45,343 nucleotides of DNA from an uncultured Micrococcales bacterium (GCA_903887175.1 CAISOV010000122.1:1-45343); one strand, 5' to 3'; positions 31,827 to 42,810 are shown, counted from the first letter of the stretch. Notes: a model not told the origin generated them from the sequence alone. Program-made: numbers and translations.

Positions 31827-33242
31827 ATGACTCCTTCAGCAGTTGCTGCTTATAAATATCGTTGGCTCGTTCTTGTTGTTGTGCTTGTAGCCGAGATCAT
31901 GGATCTTTTTGACGCAACGATTGTGAACGTTGCCGGGCCGACTTTGGCCCAGAAGCTCGGTGCTTCGAACTCAGACTTGCAGTGGGTGATCGGCGGTTAT
32001 GCGCTTGCCCTGGGTTCTGGCTTGATTTTGGGCGGCCGTCTTGGCGACCGTTTTGGTCGTCGCAACATGTTCTTGTTTGGCCTTGCGGGTTTCACTTTGG
32101 CCTCGTTGCTTTGCGCAATGGCTCCGGCAATCGGTGCGCTGATTGTCTTGCGTTTCGTCCAAGGTTTCTTGGGTGCAATGTTGTTGCCTCAGGGTTTTGG
32201 TTTGATTCGCGAGACTTTTCCTCCGCAAGACTTTGGCAAGGCATTCGCAGCTTATGGCCCGGCGTTTGGTCTCGGCGGAATCATCGGCCCGGTCATTGGC
32301 GGTTTCATTATTCAGGCAAACATCGCGGGTCTGGGTTGGCGCGCAACCTTTTTGGTCAACCTGCCGATTGGCTTGGTTGCCCTAGTTTTGGCTTACCTTT
32401 ATCTGCCAAAGTCTGAGGCTGACAAGTCAATCAAGATTGACCTCGTCGGGGCCCTGCTGGTGATTCTTGCGAGCGGCTTGCTGGTTTACCCGCTTATTAA
32501 GGGTCAGGATGCCGGCTGGCCGCTTTGGACCTACCTGATGTTGGCTGCTTCGGTTGCGGTGTTCTTTATTTTTGCATGGATGGAGCGCGTTACCGCACGC
32601 CGCGGCGGAACCCCGCTGATCGACGCGAGCATTTTCAAAAAGAGTGCCTACACAATGGGCCTGGCAGGTCTTGGTCTTTATTTCGCGGGTTTCACAGGCA
32701 TCTATTTGATTCTTTCGCTGTTTTTGCAGTTCGGCGAAAAGTTCTCGTCGGCTGACGCTGGCCTCGGCAACATTCCAATAGCGCTTGGTTCGGCAATCGG
32801 CGGCACCATCAGCGGCGCGTTTTTGGCCGAAAAAATCGGTGGTCGTTTCACTTTGCAGATCGGTGCCGCGGTTCAGCTTGTTGGTGTTGCAATGATGTGG
32901 TTGGCTGTGCCATCGCTGAGCAACTTTTCGATCTGGCAACTGGTGCCGGCTCTTGTGGTTTCGGGCATCGGCACGGGTCTGATTGCTGCACCAATCTTTG
33001 ACACCGTTCTTTCGACCGTTGAACCACAGCAAAGCGGTTCAGCCAGCGGAGTGCTCTCGGCTGTTCAATCGGTGATGTCTTCGGTTGGCGTTGCGGTGTT
33101 TGGCACGGTGTTCTTTCACTTTGCAACGCTGGGCCAGGCTGACGCTGGTTTTCGCAACGCTCTGATAGTTCAGCTTGTGCTTATCGGCCTGTTTGTAGCG
33201 GTGACTTCGGTTTTGCCGAAGCGCTCAGAGAGCTTCTCTTAG
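31827..33242 (+). CDS. MFS multidrug exporter, DHA2 (14-helix, EmrB/QacA type)
   Basis: 471 residues. Helix 1 carries DLFDATIVNVA (motif D1); LQWVIGGYAL (51-60) follows; GGRLGDRFGRR (69-79) is MFS motif A; RFVQGFLGAMLLPQG and GPAFGLGGIIGPVIGG (motif C, antiporter signature) come next. Length and hydrophobic pattern fit 14 helices. It should be a proton-coupled drug exporter in the cytoplasmic membrane; the substrate is unknown. No adjacent regulator gene is present, and its promoter lies just after the tRNA relic. Confidence 0.88.
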   Translation: MTPSAVAAYKYRWLVLVVVLVAEIMDLFDATIVNVAGPTLAQKLGASNSDLQWVIGGYALALGSGLILGGRLGDRFGRRNMFLFGLAGFTLASLLCAMAPAIGALIVLRFVQGFLGAMLLPQGFGLIRETFPPQDFGKAFAAYGPAFGLGGIIGPVIGGFIIQANIAGLGWRATFLVNLPIGLVALVLAYLYLPKSEADKSIKIDLVGALLVILASGLLVYPLIKGQDAGWPLWTYLMLAASVAVFFIFAWMERVTARRGGTPLIDASIFKKSAYTMGLAGLGLYFAGFTGIYLILSLFLQFGEKFSSADAGLGNIPIALGSAIGGTISGAFLAEKIGGRFTLQIGAAVQLVGVAMMWLAVPSLSNFSIWQLVPALVVSGIGTGLIAAPIFDTVLSTVEPQQSGSASGVLSAVQSVMSSVGVAVFGTVFFHFATLGQADAGFRNALIVQLVLIGLFVAVTSVLPKRSESFS

Positions 33243-33259
33243 AAACTTGGTTATGACAA

Positions 33260-33607
33260 ATGGCAAAGATTGAACTGACCGCCGATGAGCTTCGGGTGCA
33301 GCTGTCGGTTGGCGAAAAGGCGGCTGCGCTTCGCGGCGATGTCTTGGTGCCGCGCGCGCAGGTGGCGGCAGCGCAAATCGTGCCAACCAACTTCTGGCGC
33401 GGGCTGGGTTTGCGCGTGCCTGGCACTGGCCTGCCGCCCTTCATCGTCGCGGGCACCTACCTCAAAAAGGGCGACAAAGCTTTCGTCAGCTATTTCAAAG
33501 GGCAGACCCCGGTCGAAATCAAACTCAGTGGTGGCCGGTTTACCCGTCTGATCATCGGCTTGGATGACCTGCCGGCAGCCGAGGCCATCGTCAAAGCCCT
33601 CGCCTAA
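33260..33607 (+). CDS. Small soluble protein of unknown function
   Basis: 115 residues with no signal peptide or membrane helix. An alternating strand pattern (IELTADELRVQLSV, VEIKLSGG, FTRLIIGLDD) and a short C-terminal helix suggest a small beta-rich fold, perhaps PH-like. I do not recognise a defined family, though proteins like this occur in actinobacteria. It begins 17 bp after the exporter stop and is probably co-transcribed with it; no clear ribosome site is seen before the ATG. Confidence 0.6.
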   Translation: MAKIELTADELRVQLSVGEKAAALRGDVLVPRAQVAAAQIVPTNFWRGLGLRVPGTGLPPFIVAGTYLKKGDKAFVSYFKGQTPVEIKLSGGRFTRLIIGLDDLPAAEAIVKALA

Positions 33608-33695
33608 CGAAAAAACCTAGGCCGAGCAGCCTCTCATCCGAGCAAAAATCGGTTTATACCCTAGAAACGCTGAACTTTCTCAAATTCGCAAGAAA

Positions 33696-33728
33696 TTGTT
33701 TACAACAACGGCTAAATCGTTATAGGCT
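33696..33728 (+). promoter_or_regulatory. Promoter of rpoBC
   Basis: TTGTTTACA (33696-33704) provides a -35 element, and TAGGCT (33723-33728) is the -10 element at 18 nt from TTTACA. The predicted leader is about 130 nt. The same -10 hexamer serves rpsL and probably galU. No rplJ/rplL genes precede rpoB within this window. Confidence 0.6.
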
Positions 33729-33756
33729 AGTGGTTTGCTCCCAAACACCCCGCCCT

Positions 33757-33795
33757 CATATTGTGGTTGGCGCGTGTGCCCGCATATTGTGGCGG
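33757..33795 (+). repeat. Direct repeat and hairpin in the rpoB leader
   Basis: CATATTGTGG occurs at 33757-33766 and 33783-33792, 26 bp apart. The second copy is framed by CCGC (33780-33783) and GCGG (33792-33795), which can form a small stem. Both are inside the predicted 5' leader of rpoB. Confidence 0.45.
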
Positions 33796-33862
33796 CACCG
33801 GTTTAAGGGTCGCGATCTTCCATTCACTCACCTAACAGAGTTATGCCCTTGGAGGGATTTTC

Positions 33863-36800
33863 TTGGCTGCGAAAAACGCATCAAAAAACCAGAAGAACGA
33901 CCGCTTGGCCCAGCGCCTTTCATTTGCGAAAGTGCAAGAGCCAATTGATATTCCAGACTTGCTAAGCCTGCAGACCGAGAGCTTTGACTGGCTCGTTGGC
34001 GCACCGGCTTGGCGCGCAATCGCTGGACCAACCGCCCGAACCGGCCTCGAAGAAATCTTTGAAGAGATTTCGCCAATCGAAGATGCGGCTAACTCAACGC
34101 AAGACGCCAAGATGGGTCTGACCTTTGGTGAGCCTGAGCTTTTCGACCCGAGCTACACTCCTGACGAGTGCAAGACCAAGGGCAAGAGCTACACCCAGCC
34201 GCTCTATATCAAGGCTGAGTTCACTAACTACCTAACCGGTGAGATCAAGTCTCAGACCGTGTTCATGGGTGATTTTCCGGTTATGACCGAAAAAGGCACC
34301 TTCATCATCAACGGCACCGAGCGTGTTGTTGTTTCACAGTTGGTTCGCTCACCTGGTGTTTACTTCTCGGTTTCGACCAACACCACAGGTAACCTCGACG
34401 TTCGCAACAACAAGGCTCAGATCATTCCGAGCCGCGGTTCATACCTCGAGTTCTTGACCGAGTGGGTTCGCGACGACCGCAAGCCAATCGCTCGCTTTGG
34501 TCAGCCAATCATTCAGGTTCAGGTCGACCGCAAGACCAAGGTTTCAGCAACCATCTTCTTGAAGGCTCTTGGCCTAAGCAAAGAGCAAATCGTTGAAGAG
34601 TTTGCCGACATCAAGAACGCCGTTACCTCAGGTGCTCAGGGTTGGGAATTCGACGTAGACCTTATTCACAACACTTTGGCTTATGACGAATCAAAGGTTT
34701 TCGCTAACCCAATCGTTACCCGCGAAGACGCCTTGCGCGAGTTGTATCGCAAGGTTCGCGGCGAGACTGCTGGTGCCGAGGTTGCAGATGCTTGGCTGAA
34801 GTCGACCTATTTTGAAGCTAAGCGTTACAACTTGGCTCGCGTGGGTCGCCACAAGTTAAACCGCAAGCTTCAGATCAACGAACCAATCGAGACCAACACC
34901 CTAACCGTCAACGACGTAGTGGCTACTTTGAAGTACCTACTTTTGTTCGACCAGGGCATTGCAAACCAGTCAGCTCAGTCGAACACTCGCGTTGAGTTCC
35001 CAGTGAAAATGGCCGGCAACCCAGTGAAGATTGCTGTTAGCGCCGACGACATCGACGATTTCAGCAACCGCCGCATTCGTTCGGTTGGTGAATTGATTCA
35101 GAACCAGGTTCGCATCGGCCTCAGCCGCATGGAGCGCGTGGTTCGTGAGCGCATGTCGACTCAAGATATTGAAGCGATTACTCCTCAGACTCTGATTAAC
35201 CTGCGCCCAGTTGTGTCGGCTATCAAAGAGTTCTTTGGTGCGAGCCAGCTTTCACAGTTCATGGACCAAAACAACCCACTTGCTGGCCTTGCCCACAAGC
35301 GTCGCCTTTCGGCCCTGGGCCCTGGCGGTATCGCTCGTGAGCGCGCCCAAATGGAGGTTCGTGACGTTCACCCTTCTCACTACGGTCGCATGTGTCCGGT
35401 TGAAACCCCTGAAGGCCCAAACATTGGTCTTATCGGTTCGCTAACTGCCTACGCACGCATCAACGCTTTCGGTTTCATCGAGACTCCTTACAACAAGGTT
35501 GTAAACGGCAAAGTCTCAGGCAAGATCGAATACTTAGATGCAGCCGCTGAGCAGGGCAAGACCATTGCTGGCGCTGACGTGCCTTTGAACGCTGACAAGA
35601 CTTTCGCTAACAAGAAAGTATTCGCTCGCTTTATGGGCGATGTTGTCGAAGTTGACAAAGAAGACGTTGACTTTCTAGACATCTCACCTCGCCAGTTGGC
35701 TTCGGTTTCAACCTCGTTGATTCCGTTCCTTGAGCACGATGACTCGTCACGTGCACTTATGGGTGCCAACATGCAGCGTCAGGCTGTTCCGCTGCTTCGC
35801 AGCGAGGCTCCTTATGTGGGCACCGGCATGGAGCGCGTTGCAGCTATGGACTCAGGCGCAGTTTTGATCAACGAGACCGCTGGTGTGGTTGAAGAAGTTT
35901 CAGCTGACATCATCGTGATCGCTCAAGACGCAGGCGGCACCAAGACTTATGAACTTCGCAAGTTCGACCGTTCAAACCAGGGCACTGCAATCAACCAGCG
36001 CGTTATCGTGCAGGTTGGTCAGCGCATTGAAGCTGGCGAGGCACTGGCAGATGGCCCGTCAACCGACAACGGTGAATTGGCTCTAGGCAAGAACCTTCTC
36101 GTGGCGTTTATGCCATGGGAGGGCCACAACTTCGAAGACGCGATCATCTTGAGCCAGAACCTGGTTAAAGAAGACACTTTGAGCTCGATTCACATCGAAG
36201 AATACGAAGTGGATGCTCGCGACACCAAGCTCGGCAAAGAAGAAATCACCGCCGACCTTCCAAACGTTTCGCAAGAAGCTTTGGCTCAGCTCGACGAGCG
36301 CGGAATCATTCGCATCGGTGCCGAGGTTCGCCCTGGCGACATTCTCGTGGGCAAGGTAACACCTAAGGGTGAGACCGAGCTTTCAGCCGAAGAGCGTTTG
36401 CTTCGCGCAATCTTCAACGAGAAGAGCCGCGAAGTTCGCGACACCTCGCTCAAGGTTCCTCACGGCGAACAGGGCACCGTCATTGGTGTCAAGGTGTTCG
36501 ACATTGAGGCTGGCGACGACGAACTTGGCACTGGCGTAAACCAGAAGGTTGTTGTTCACATCGCTCAGAAGCGCAAGATTACCGAGGGTGACAAGCTTGC
36601 TGGTCGCCACGGTAACAAAGGTGTTATTTCAAAGATTCTGCCGGTCGAAGACATGCCGTTTATGGCTGACGGAACCCCGGTTGACGTTGTTTTGAACCCA
36701 CTGGGTATTCCTGGTCGAATGAACTTCGGTCAGATTCTAGAAACCCACCTCGGATGGATCGCTAAGCAGGGCTGGAAGGTCGAGGGCGTTGCCGCTTGGG

Positions 36801-37474
36801 CTAACACTCTTGTTGCAGAAATGCGCGAGGCTGCCCCTGGCACAAAGGTTGCAACTCCGATTTTCGATGGTGCTTCAAAAGACGAAATCGTTGGCTTGCT
36901 CGACTCAACTTTGCCTAACCGCGACGGTGAGCGTCTAGTCAAGAAGACCGGTAAAACGCAGTTGTTCGATGGCCGTTCGGGTGAACCGTTCCCAGAAGAC
37001 ATCTCGGTTGGTTACATGTACATCTTGAAGCTTCACCACTTGGTTGACGACAAGATTCACGCTCGTTCGACAGGCCCTTACAGCATGATTACCCAGCAGC
37101 CGTTGGGTGGTAAAGCTCAGTTCGGTGGTCAGCGATTTGGTGAGATGGAAGTTTGGGCTCTGCAGGCATACGGTGCTGCACACACCCTTCAAGAACTTCT
37201 CACAATCAAGTCAGATGACATTACTGGTCGTGTTCGCACCTACGAGGCAATCGTTCGTGGCGAGAACATTCAGGCACCTGGCATTCCAGAGTCGTTCCGT
37301 GTTCTTGCAAAAGAAATGCAGTCGCTAGCTCTAAACGTTGAGGTTCTCAACGCAGCTGGTCAGACCGTGAACCTGAAAGATGATTTCGAATCAGATCGCG
37401 CCGCCGAAGAACTCGGCATCAACTTGTCACGCAACGAGAACTTCTCAGTTGACTCTGAGTTTTCAGAGTTCTAA
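33863..37474 (+). CDS. rpoB: RNA polymerase beta subunit
   Basis: 1203 residues. The TTG start is set by GGAGGG at 33851-33856, six bases upstream; the only nearby ATG (33843) is out of frame. The rifampicin pocket spans about 459-485 and carries the sensitive-type residues D468, H478 and S483 (E. coli D516, H526, S531). The catalytic-side segments [33 protein letters not shown] and [15 protein letters not shown] are standard. It is followed after 27 bp by rpoC. Nothing in beta is as divergent as in its partner. Confidence 0.97.
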   Translation: MAAKNASKNQKNDRLAQRLSFAKVQEPIDIPDLLSLQTESFDWLVGAPAWRAIAGPTARTGLEEIFEEISPIEDAANSTQDAKMGLTFGEPELFDPSYTPDECKTKGKSYTQPLYIKAEFTNYLTGEIKSQTVFMGDFPVMTEKGTFIINGTERVVVSQLVRSPGVYFSVSTNTTGNLDVRNNKAQIIPSRGSYLEFLTEWVRDDRKPIARFGQPIIQVQVDRKTKVSATIFLKALGLSKEQIVEEFADIKNAVTSGAQGWEFDVDLIHNTLAYDESKVFANPIVTREDALRELYRKVRGETAGAEVADAWLKSTYFEAKRYNLARVGRHKLNRKLQINEPIETNTLTVNDVVATLKYLLLFDQGIANQSAQSNTRVEFPVKMAGNPVKIAVSADDIDDFSNRRIRSVGELIQNQVRIGLSRMERVVRERMSTQDIEAITPQTLINLRPVVSAIKEFFGASQLSQFMDQNNPLAGLAHKRRLSALGPGGIARERAQMEVRDVHPSHYGRMCPVETPEGPNIGLIGSLTAYARINAFGFIETPYNKVVNGKVSGKIEYLDAAAEQGKTIAGADVPLNADKTFANKKVFARFMGDVVEVDKEDVDFLDISPRQLASVSTSLIPFLEHDDSSRALMGANMQRQAVPLLRSEAPYVGTGMERVAAMDSGAVLINETAGVVEEVSADIIVIAQDAGGTKTYELRKFDRSNQGTAINQRVIVQVGQRIEAGEALADGPSTDNGELALGKNLLVAFMPWEGHNFEDAIILSQNLVKEDTLSSIHIEEYEVDARDTKLGKEEITADLPNVSQEALAQLDERGIIRIGAEVRPGDILVGKVTPKGETELSAEERLLRAIFNEKSREVRDTSLKVPHGEQGTVIGVKVFDIEAGDDELGTGVNQKVVVHIAQKRKITEGDKLAGRHGNKGVISKILPVEDMPFMADGTPVDVVLNPLGIPGRMNFGQILETHLGWIAKQGWKVEGVAAWANTLVAEMREAAPGTKVATPIFDGASKDEIVGLLDSTLPNRDGERLVKKTGKTQLFDGRSGEPFPEDISVGYMYILKLHHLVDDKIHARSTGPYSMITQQPLGGKAQFGGQRFGEMEVWALQAYGAAHTLQELLTIKSDDITGRVRTYEAIVRGENIQAPGIPESFRVLAKEMQSLALNVEVLNAAGQTVNLKDDFESDRAAEELGINLSRNENFSVDSEFSEF

Positions 37475-37501
37475 GAGTTTTCGAAAGGTTAAGGAATAAT
37501 C

Positions 37502-40500
37502 ATGGAAGTTGAATCATTCGACGCCCTACGAGTTGGTCTAGCCACCTCTGACGACATTCGTTCATGGTCAAACGGCGAGGTAAAAAAGCCAGAGACCATT
37601 AACTACCGCACGTTGAAGCCTGAAAAAGACGGCCTTTTCTGCGAAAAGATCTTTGGCCCTACCAAAGACTGGGAGTGCTCGTGCGGAAAGTACAAGCGCA
37701 ACCGTTTCAAGGGAATCGTTTGTGAGCGTTGTGGCGTAGAAGTCACAAAGAGCTCGGTTCGCCGTGAGCGCATGGGTCACATCGAGCTAGCCGCACCGGT
37801 TACTCACATTTGGTACTTCAAGGGTGTTCCAAGCCGCCTGGGTTACCTTTTGGCGATGGCTCCGAAAGACCTTGAGAAGATCATTTATTTCGCGGCCTAC
37901 CGCGTTATGAAGGTTCGCGAGACCGACAAGTCGATGGACGCACTTCTCATTAAAGAAGACTATGTTGCACGTGTTCGTGCACTTTGGAACGGCCGTCACG
38001 AAGAGATGATGGCAGTTGCTCAGGCAGAGTTCGATGCACTTGGCGAAAAGGGTCTAACTCTTGAGCCTTCAATCAAGTTCTGGGAGGCACCACTTTGGGT
38101 TGACGCCGCGTTTGCTAAGAACGTTGAGCAGCTCATCGATGCCGAAGAAAAGAACCCTGAGGGTTTCTGGGGCAAGAAGGCCCTGGCTAACAACGCCGGC
38201 GCCAACGAGAAGGCCAGCACCACTTCTGAAGAAGAGGGCGAAGACGCACCTGTAGTTCGCACCGCGGCCGAAGAGAAAGCTATTAAGCAGCTCATCTCTG
38301 AGTTCAAGAAGAAGACCGACAAGATTGTTCGCGAATATGCTCGCATCGAACGCCCAACTAACCTGCAGAAAGAGCAGTTGGCTTGGCGTTTGTTCCTGAC
38401 TCTAAAGCCAGGCGACCTAATTCAGAATGACGTCATCTTTGACCACTTCGACTACTGCTTCAGCGAATACTTCGAAACCTCAATTGGTGCCGAAGCCGTT
38501 CAGCAGGTTCTAGCCGAGTTCGACCTTGACGGCGCTGCCGCAGAGCTTCGCGAGCAGATTGCAAACTTCAAAGGTTCAAAGCAGACTCAGGCAATCAAGC
38601 GCCTCAAGGTTGTGCAGTCGTTCATCAGCTCAAGCACTCCACCGACCTCAATGGTTCTAGACGTTCTGCCAGTCTTGCCACCAGAGATTCGTCCGATGGT
38701 TCAGCTTGACGGTGGCCGATTCGCTACCTCAGACCTAAACGATCTTTACCGTCGTGTGATTAACCGCAACAACCGTCTAAAGCGCTTCATCGACCTCGGT
38801 GCTGTGCCAAAGACCATTTTGAACAACGAAAAGCGCATGCTTCAAGAAGCTGTTGACGCGTTGTTCGACAACGGTCGTCGTGGCCGTGCTGTAACAGGCA
38901 CCGGAAACCGCGCTTTGAAGTCTTTGAGCGACTTGCTCAAGGGCAAGCAGGGTCGATTCCGCCAGAACCTTCTGGGCAAGCGCGTTGACTACTCAGGTCG
39001 TTCGGTTATCGTTGTTGGTCCGCAGCTCAAGTTGCACCAGTGTGGTCTGCCGAAGCTAATGGCTCTCGAGCTATTCAAGCCTTTCGTTATGAAGCGTCTT
39101 GTCGACCTTGGTCTAGCTCAGAACATCAAGAGCGCAAAGCGCATGGTTGAACGCAGCCGCCCACAGGTTTGGGGTGTTCTCGAAGAAGTTATTCGCGAGC
39201 GTCCGGTGCTGCTTAACCGTGCACCTACCCTTCACCGTCTAGGCATTCAGGCTTTCGAGCCGCTTTTGGTTGAAGGCAAGGCTATTCAGCTTCACCCGCT
39301 CGTTTGTACTGCGTTCAACGCTGACTTCGACGGTGACCAGATGGCAGTTCACTTGCCGCTATCGGTTGAAGCTCAGGCTGAAGCTCGCATCTTGATGCTC
39401 GCTTCGAACAACATCTTGAAGCCTTCAGATGGCCGCCCAGTAGCTGTGCCGACTCAAGACATGATCATTGGTCTGTATCACATGACCACTCTTAAAGAGG
39501 GTGCTGTTGGCGAAGGCAAGGTCTTCGGATCAATCGCCGAAGCTCAGCTGGCCTATGACGCTCGCGTCGATGGCAAGTCGATTCTTGACCTTCAGGCTCT
39601 AATCAAGATTCGTCTAAACGGCGAACTTCGCGAGACCACTTTTGGTCGCGCGCTGTTCAACGCGACGCTTCCGGTTGGTTATGAATACCAAGAGCGCCAG
39701 GTTGGCAAAAAAGAAATCGGCCAGATCGTTACCGCTCTGGTTGAAGGCTTTAGCCGCACCGAGGTTGCTCAAGCACTTGACCGCATCAAAGACGCCGGTT
39801 TCTATTGGGCAACTCGCTCAGGCGTTTCAATGTCGATCTCAGACGCTAACTTCGACTCTGGTGAGTTCGAGACCAAGCGTGCCAAGATGATCATCTCGGC
39901 TGAGGCAGAGCACACCAAGATTCAAGAGGCATTCGACTCTGGTCTTAAGAGCGACCTTGAGCGCCGCGACGAACTTGGCTCATTGTGGTTCAAGCGCACC
40001 AACGAGATTCAAGACCTGCTTCAGAACTCGATTCCGGCAGACAACGCCATCTCAAAGATGGTTAACTCTGGCGCTCGAGGCAACTGGCTGCAGATTCGTT
40101 CGATTGTTGGTATGCGTGGCCCAGTTGCCACCTCATCAGGTGACTTTGCGCCGATGCCAGTGAAAGGCAACTACCTTCTAGGTCTAACCGCAAACGAGTA
40201 CTTCATCAATGCCACAGGTGCCCGAAAGGGCAACGCTGACACCGCGATGAAGACTGCTGCTGCGGGTTATCTAACCCGTCGTCTGGTTGACGTTGCACAA
40301 GACGTAATCGTTCGCGAAGAAGACTGTGGCACCACTCGTGGCCTTGAAAAAGACCTTCTAGACGCAGACCAGGTTGAGCTTTCAATCTTGGCTCGTTGCC
40401 TAGTTGAAGACATCAAGGTTGGCAAAGAAGTTCTAGCTGTTGCCGGTCAGGTTGTCGACACCAAGCTTGTAAACAAGCTAAAAGACGCCGGCCTCGAGGT

Positions 40501-41734
40501 TGTCAACGTTCGTTCAGTGCTCACCTGTGAGTCACAGACCGGCGTTTGCGCCAAGTGCTACGGCACCTCGTTGGCTACCGGTGACGCAGTTGACCTCGGC
40601 GAGGCCATCGGCATCATCGCTGCTCAGTCAATCGGTGAGCCAGGTACACAGCTAACAATGCGTACCTTCCACACCGGTGGTGCTGCCTCGAACGCTAAGA
40701 AGCAGACCATTTTGAAGTCAATCGGTGGTCAGAAGGTTCGTGTTGAGCGCCTGATTTCTTATGACATCACTCAGGGTCTAAACGGTGTTACCGACCTTCT
40801 CGAAGCCCGTGTAGGTTGGCGCCAAGCTGGCAAGGTTGCTGTTATGGCATTCTGGCCGGGCAAGGTTGACATCGTTGAGGTTCCAACCGCTTCTGGCGCA
40901 AGCAAGTTCGACGTTTATGTTCGCCCAATCGGCGAAGCTGCCGAAAAAGAGGCTGAAGCTACAGCGAATGCCTACTCGTTCAGCCGCACCACTTCGAAGA
41001 CCTTCAAGAAGTTGTCACCGTATTCGCCTATCACCTCTGTGGTAAGCCGCGATGACCTACTTGTTGAAATCGGCGAAGAAGTCAAGGCTGGCGACTACCT
41101 GGTTGACGGAACCCCGATTCCTCACGAAGTTCTAATGGTTAAGGGTGCGCGCGAAGCTGCAGCCGAAATCATCCGTGGTGTTCAGGCTATCTATGGTTCA
41201 CAGGGTGTGCCTCTGCACGACAAGCACCTTGAGGTCATTGTTCGTCAGATGCTCGGCAAGGTTACAGTTATCGAAAGTGGCGACACCGAGATGCTTCCTG
41301 GTGAGATCATCGACCGCAACCGCTTCACTGCAGCTAACCGCGAAGCAGTCAAGAACGGCAAGAAGCCAGCTTCAGCTCGTCAAGAAGTTATGGGCATGAC
41401 CCGTGCTTCGTTGGCTGCTCAGTCATGGTTGTCAGCAGCATCGTTCCAAGAGACCACCCGAGTTCTAACTCAGGCAGCTCTAGACCGTCGCGAAGACAAG
41501 CTAGTTGGCCTAAAAGAGAACGTGATCATCGGCAAGCTGATTCCTGCGGGAACCGGTTTGAAGCAGTATCGCAACATCTCAGTCGAGGCAACCGAAGCAG
41601 CCAAGAACGAGAAGTATCCAAACCGAATTTGGGCAGAACCAATCGAAACCCCAGAAGCTCTTGCTGCTGACGCGTTTAGTGCGGTCAACCTGTTCTCATC
41701 AACTTCACTCGAAGCTTATTCAGGCGACGAGTAA
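37502..41734 (+). CDS. rpoC: RNA polymerase beta' subunit, with divergent bridge helix and trigger loop
   Basis: 1410 residues, longer than the roughly 1300 usual in actinobacteria. AAGGA lies 6 nt before the ATG. The N-terminal zinc ribbon is C59, C61, C74, C77; the catalytic NADFDGDQ starts at N606; the second zinc site is C942, C1009, C1016, C1019. Three things are odd. There is an acidic low-complexity stretch at about 212-262. The bridge helix reads [18 protein letters not shown] (906-923), where nearly all bacteria have GARKGLADTALxTAxSGY. The trigger loop MRTFHTGG (1053-1060) is followed by about 22 extra residues before DITQGL, and the usual GLPRVxELFEAR is [12 protein letters not shown]. 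The frame is intact and the C-terminus is typical of Microbacteriaceae. Confidence 0.96.
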   Translation: MEVESFDALRVGLATSDDIRSWSNGEVKKPETINYRTLKPEKDGLFCEKIFGPTKDWECSCGKYKRNRFKGIVCERCGVEVTKSSVRRERMGHIELAAPVTHIWYFKGVPSRLGYLLAMAPKDLEKIIYFAAYRVMKVRETDKSMDALLIKEDYVARVRALWNGRHEEMMAVAQAEFDALGEKGLTLEPSIKFWEAPLWVDAAFAKNVEQLIDAEEKNPEGFWGKKALANNAGANEKASTTSEEEGEDAPVVRTAAEEKAIKQLISEFKKKTDKIVREYARIERPTNLQKEQLAWRLFLTLKPGDLIQNDVIFDHFDYCFSEYFETSIGAEAVQQVLAEFDLDGAAAELREQIANFKGSKQTQAIKRLKVVQSFISSSTPPTSMVLDVLPVLPPEIRPMVQLDGGRFATSDLNDLYRRVINRNNRLKRFIDLGAVPKTILNNEKRMLQEAVDALFDNGRRGRAVTGTGNRALKSLSDLLKGKQGRFRQNLLGKRVDYSGRSVIVVGPQLKLHQCGLPKLMALELFKPFVMKRLVDLGLAQNIKSAKRMVERSRPQVWGVLEEVIRERPVLLNRAPTLHRLGIQAFEPLLVEGKAIQLHPLVCTAFNADFDGDQMAVHLPLSVEAQAEARILMLASNNILKPSDGRPVAVPTQDMIIGLYHMTTLKEGAVGEGKVFGSIAEAQLAYDARVDGKSILDLQALIKIRLNGELRETTFGRALFNATLPVGYEYQERQVGKKEIGQIVTALVEGFSRTEVAQALDRIKDAGFYWATRSGVSMSISDANFDSGEFETKRAKMIISAEAEHTKIQEAFDSGLKSDLERRDELGSLWFKRTNEIQDLLQNSIPADNAISKMVNSGARGNWLQIRSIVGMRGPVATSSGDFAPMPVKGNYLLGLTANEYFINATGARKGNADTAMKTAAAGYLTRRLVDVAQDVIVREEDCGTTRGLEKDLLDADQVELSILARCLVEDIKVGKEVLAVAGQVVDTKLVNKLKDAGLEVVNVRSVLTCESQTGVCAKCYGTSLATGDAVDLGEAIGIIAAQSIGEPGTQLTMRTFHTGGAASNAKKQTILKSIGGQKVRVERLISYDITQGLNGVTDLLEARVGWRQAGKVAVMAFWPGKVDIVEVPTASGASKFDVYVRPIGEAAEKEAEATANAYSFSRTTSKTFKKLSPYSPITSVVSRDDLLVEIGEEVKAGDYLVDGTPIPHEVLMVKGAREAAAEIIRGVQAIYGSQGVPLHDKHLEVIVRQMLGKVTVIESGDTEMLPGEIIDRNRFTAANREAVKNGKKPASARQEVMGMTRASLAAQSWLSAASFQETTRVLTQAALDRREDKLVGLKENVIIGKLIPAGTGLKQYRNISVEATEAAKNEKYPNRIWAEPIETPEALAADAFSAVNLFSSTSLEAYSGDE

Positions 41735-41744
41735 AGAATTCCAT

Positions 41745-41774
41745 TTGACCCATCGGAGCGTCTTGCAGTAGGCT
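41745..41774 (+). promoter_or_regulatory. Promoter of rpsL-rpsG
   Basis: TTGACC (41745-41750), 18 nt, then TAGGCT (41769-41774). It starts 11 nt after the rpoC stop, so the ribosomal genes have their own promoter. The predicted leader is about 127 nt. Confidence 0.65.
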
Positions 41775-41865
41775 TGCATCAGCGTGTGCTAAGTAACACG
41801 CAGATGCCCTAGCTAGCGAACACGCTCCGGTGGGCCACCGAACTTTAGAAACGCCAAAATGGCGT
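41754..41865 (+). promoter_or_regulatory. Structured rpsL leader with several inverted repeats
   Basis: CGGAGCGT (41754-41761) pairs with ACGCTCCG (41822-41829). Inside lies an extended hairpin (41776-41787 with 41796-41807; one A-A mismatch) with outer arms GCATC/GATGC and inner arms GCGTGT/ACACGC. Then come GGTG-GGC-CACC (41829-41839) and ACGCCA-AAA-TGGCGT (41851-41865). The latter two lie fully in the leader; the first repeat straddles the promoter. Confidence 0.5.
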
Positions 41866-41907
41866 ATCAAAGCTTGCAAATTAGTAACATCCGAACAAGG
41901 AGAAGCA

Positions 41908-42279
41908 GTGCCAACAATTCAGCAGTTGGTCCGCAAGGGACGCACGGCAAAGGTCAGCAAGACCAAGACCCCTGCGCTTAAGGCCAGCCCACAGCGCCGC
42001 GGCGTTTGCACCCGTGTGTACACAACCACACCTAAGAAGCCGAACTCGGCTCTTCGCAAGGTTGCACGTGTCAAGCTAAGCAACGGTATCGAAGTTACCG
42101 CCTACATTCCTGGTGAGGGCCACAACCTTCAGGAGCACTCAATGGTGCTCGTGCGCGGTGGCCGTGTTAAAGACCTACCAGGTGTCCGTTACAAGATCGT
42201 CCGCGGTGCTCTAGACACCCAGGCAGTTAAAAACCGTAAACAGGCTCGTAGCCAATACGGTGCAAAGAAGGGTAAGTAA
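41908..42279 (+). CDS. rpsL: 30S ribosomal protein S12
   Basis: 123 residues. The GTG at 41908 is the start, as AAGGAG (41897-41902) precedes it and the family begins [11 protein letters not shown]; a longer in-frame reading from 41830 has no support. S12 sits at the decoding centre. [10 protein letters not shown] and [10 protein letters not shown] carry the two lysines (K43/K88 in E. coli) whose mutation gives streptomycin resistance; both are wild type. The stop overlaps the rpsG start by one base. Confidence 0.97.
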   Translation: MPTIQQLVRKGRTAKVSKTKTPALKASPQRRGVCTRVYTTTPKKPNSALRKVARVKLSNGIEVTAYIPGEGHNLQEHSMVLVRGGRVKDLPGVRYKIVRGALDTQAVKNRKQARSQYGAKKGK

Positions 42280-42749
42280 TGCCTCGCAAAGGTCCAGTAT
42301 CAAAGCGCCCGGTCGTAGCCGACCCAGTTTATGGCTCACCTGTCGTTTCACAGCTAGTAAACAAGATCTTGCTTGACGGCAAGAAGAGCTTGGCTGAGCA
42401 GATTGTTTATGGCGCCCTTGAGGGTGCCAAGAACAAGAGCGGTGCCGAGGCTGTTGTTTTGCTAAAGAAGGCTCTAGACAACGTGCGTCCAACCGTTGAG
42501 GTTCGTTCACGCCGCGTTGGTGGCTCGACCTACCAGGTTCCAATCGAAGTTAAGGCACACCGTGCCAACACTTTGGCTATGCGCTGGTTGGTTAGCTACG
42601 CAAAAGCTCGTCGCGAAAAGACCATGACCGAGCGTCTAATGAACGAAATTCTTGACGCTTCAAACGGTCTAGGCGCTGCTGTAAAGCGTCGCGAAGACAC
42701 CCACAAGATGGCTGAATCAAACAAGGCTTTCGCCCACTACCGCTGGTAG
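42279..42749 (+). CDS. rpsG: 30S ribosomal protein S7
   Basis: 156 residues, full length. It is the primary 16S rRNA-binding protein of the 30S head. [21 protein letters not shown] and [15 protein letters not shown] match the family. Translation is coupled to rpsL through TAATG. A terminator-like hairpin follows 10 nt after its stop. In other bacteria S7 represses the str operon mRNA; no such site can be asserted here. Confidence 0.97.
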   Translation: MPRKGPVSKRPVVADPVYGSPVVSQLVNKILLDGKKSLAEQIVYGALEGAKNKSGAEAVVLLKKALDNVRPTVEVRSRRVGGSTYQVPIEVKAHRANTLAMRWLVSYAKARREKTMTERLMNEILDASNGLGAAVKRREDTHKMAESNKAFAHYRW

Positions 42750-42759
42750 CAGGCACATG

Positions 42760-42810
42760 CATCCGCTTGTTAACTTTGTGTTTAGCAAGCGGATGTATTT
42801 TTCTTTTTTA
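42760..42810 (+). terminator. Terminator-like hairpin between rpsG and fusA
   Basis: CATCCGCTTG (42760-42769) and CAAGCGGATG (42786-42795) form a perfect 10-bp stem with a 16-nt loop, followed by TATTTTTCTTTTTT. It would terminate or attenuate rpsL-rpsG transcripts before fusA, where only 35 nt remain before the fusA GTG. Confidence 0.8.

Noticed and set aside
32427-33032. A 201-codon minus-strand frame opposite the DHA2 exporter
   Set aside because: It is antisense to conserved transporter helices, and its own composition is polar and motif-free.
41830-41907. Extended S12 start upstream of the GTG at 41908
   Set aside because: The extension covers the structured leader and the AAGGAG site, and S12 proteins begin at MPTIQQL.
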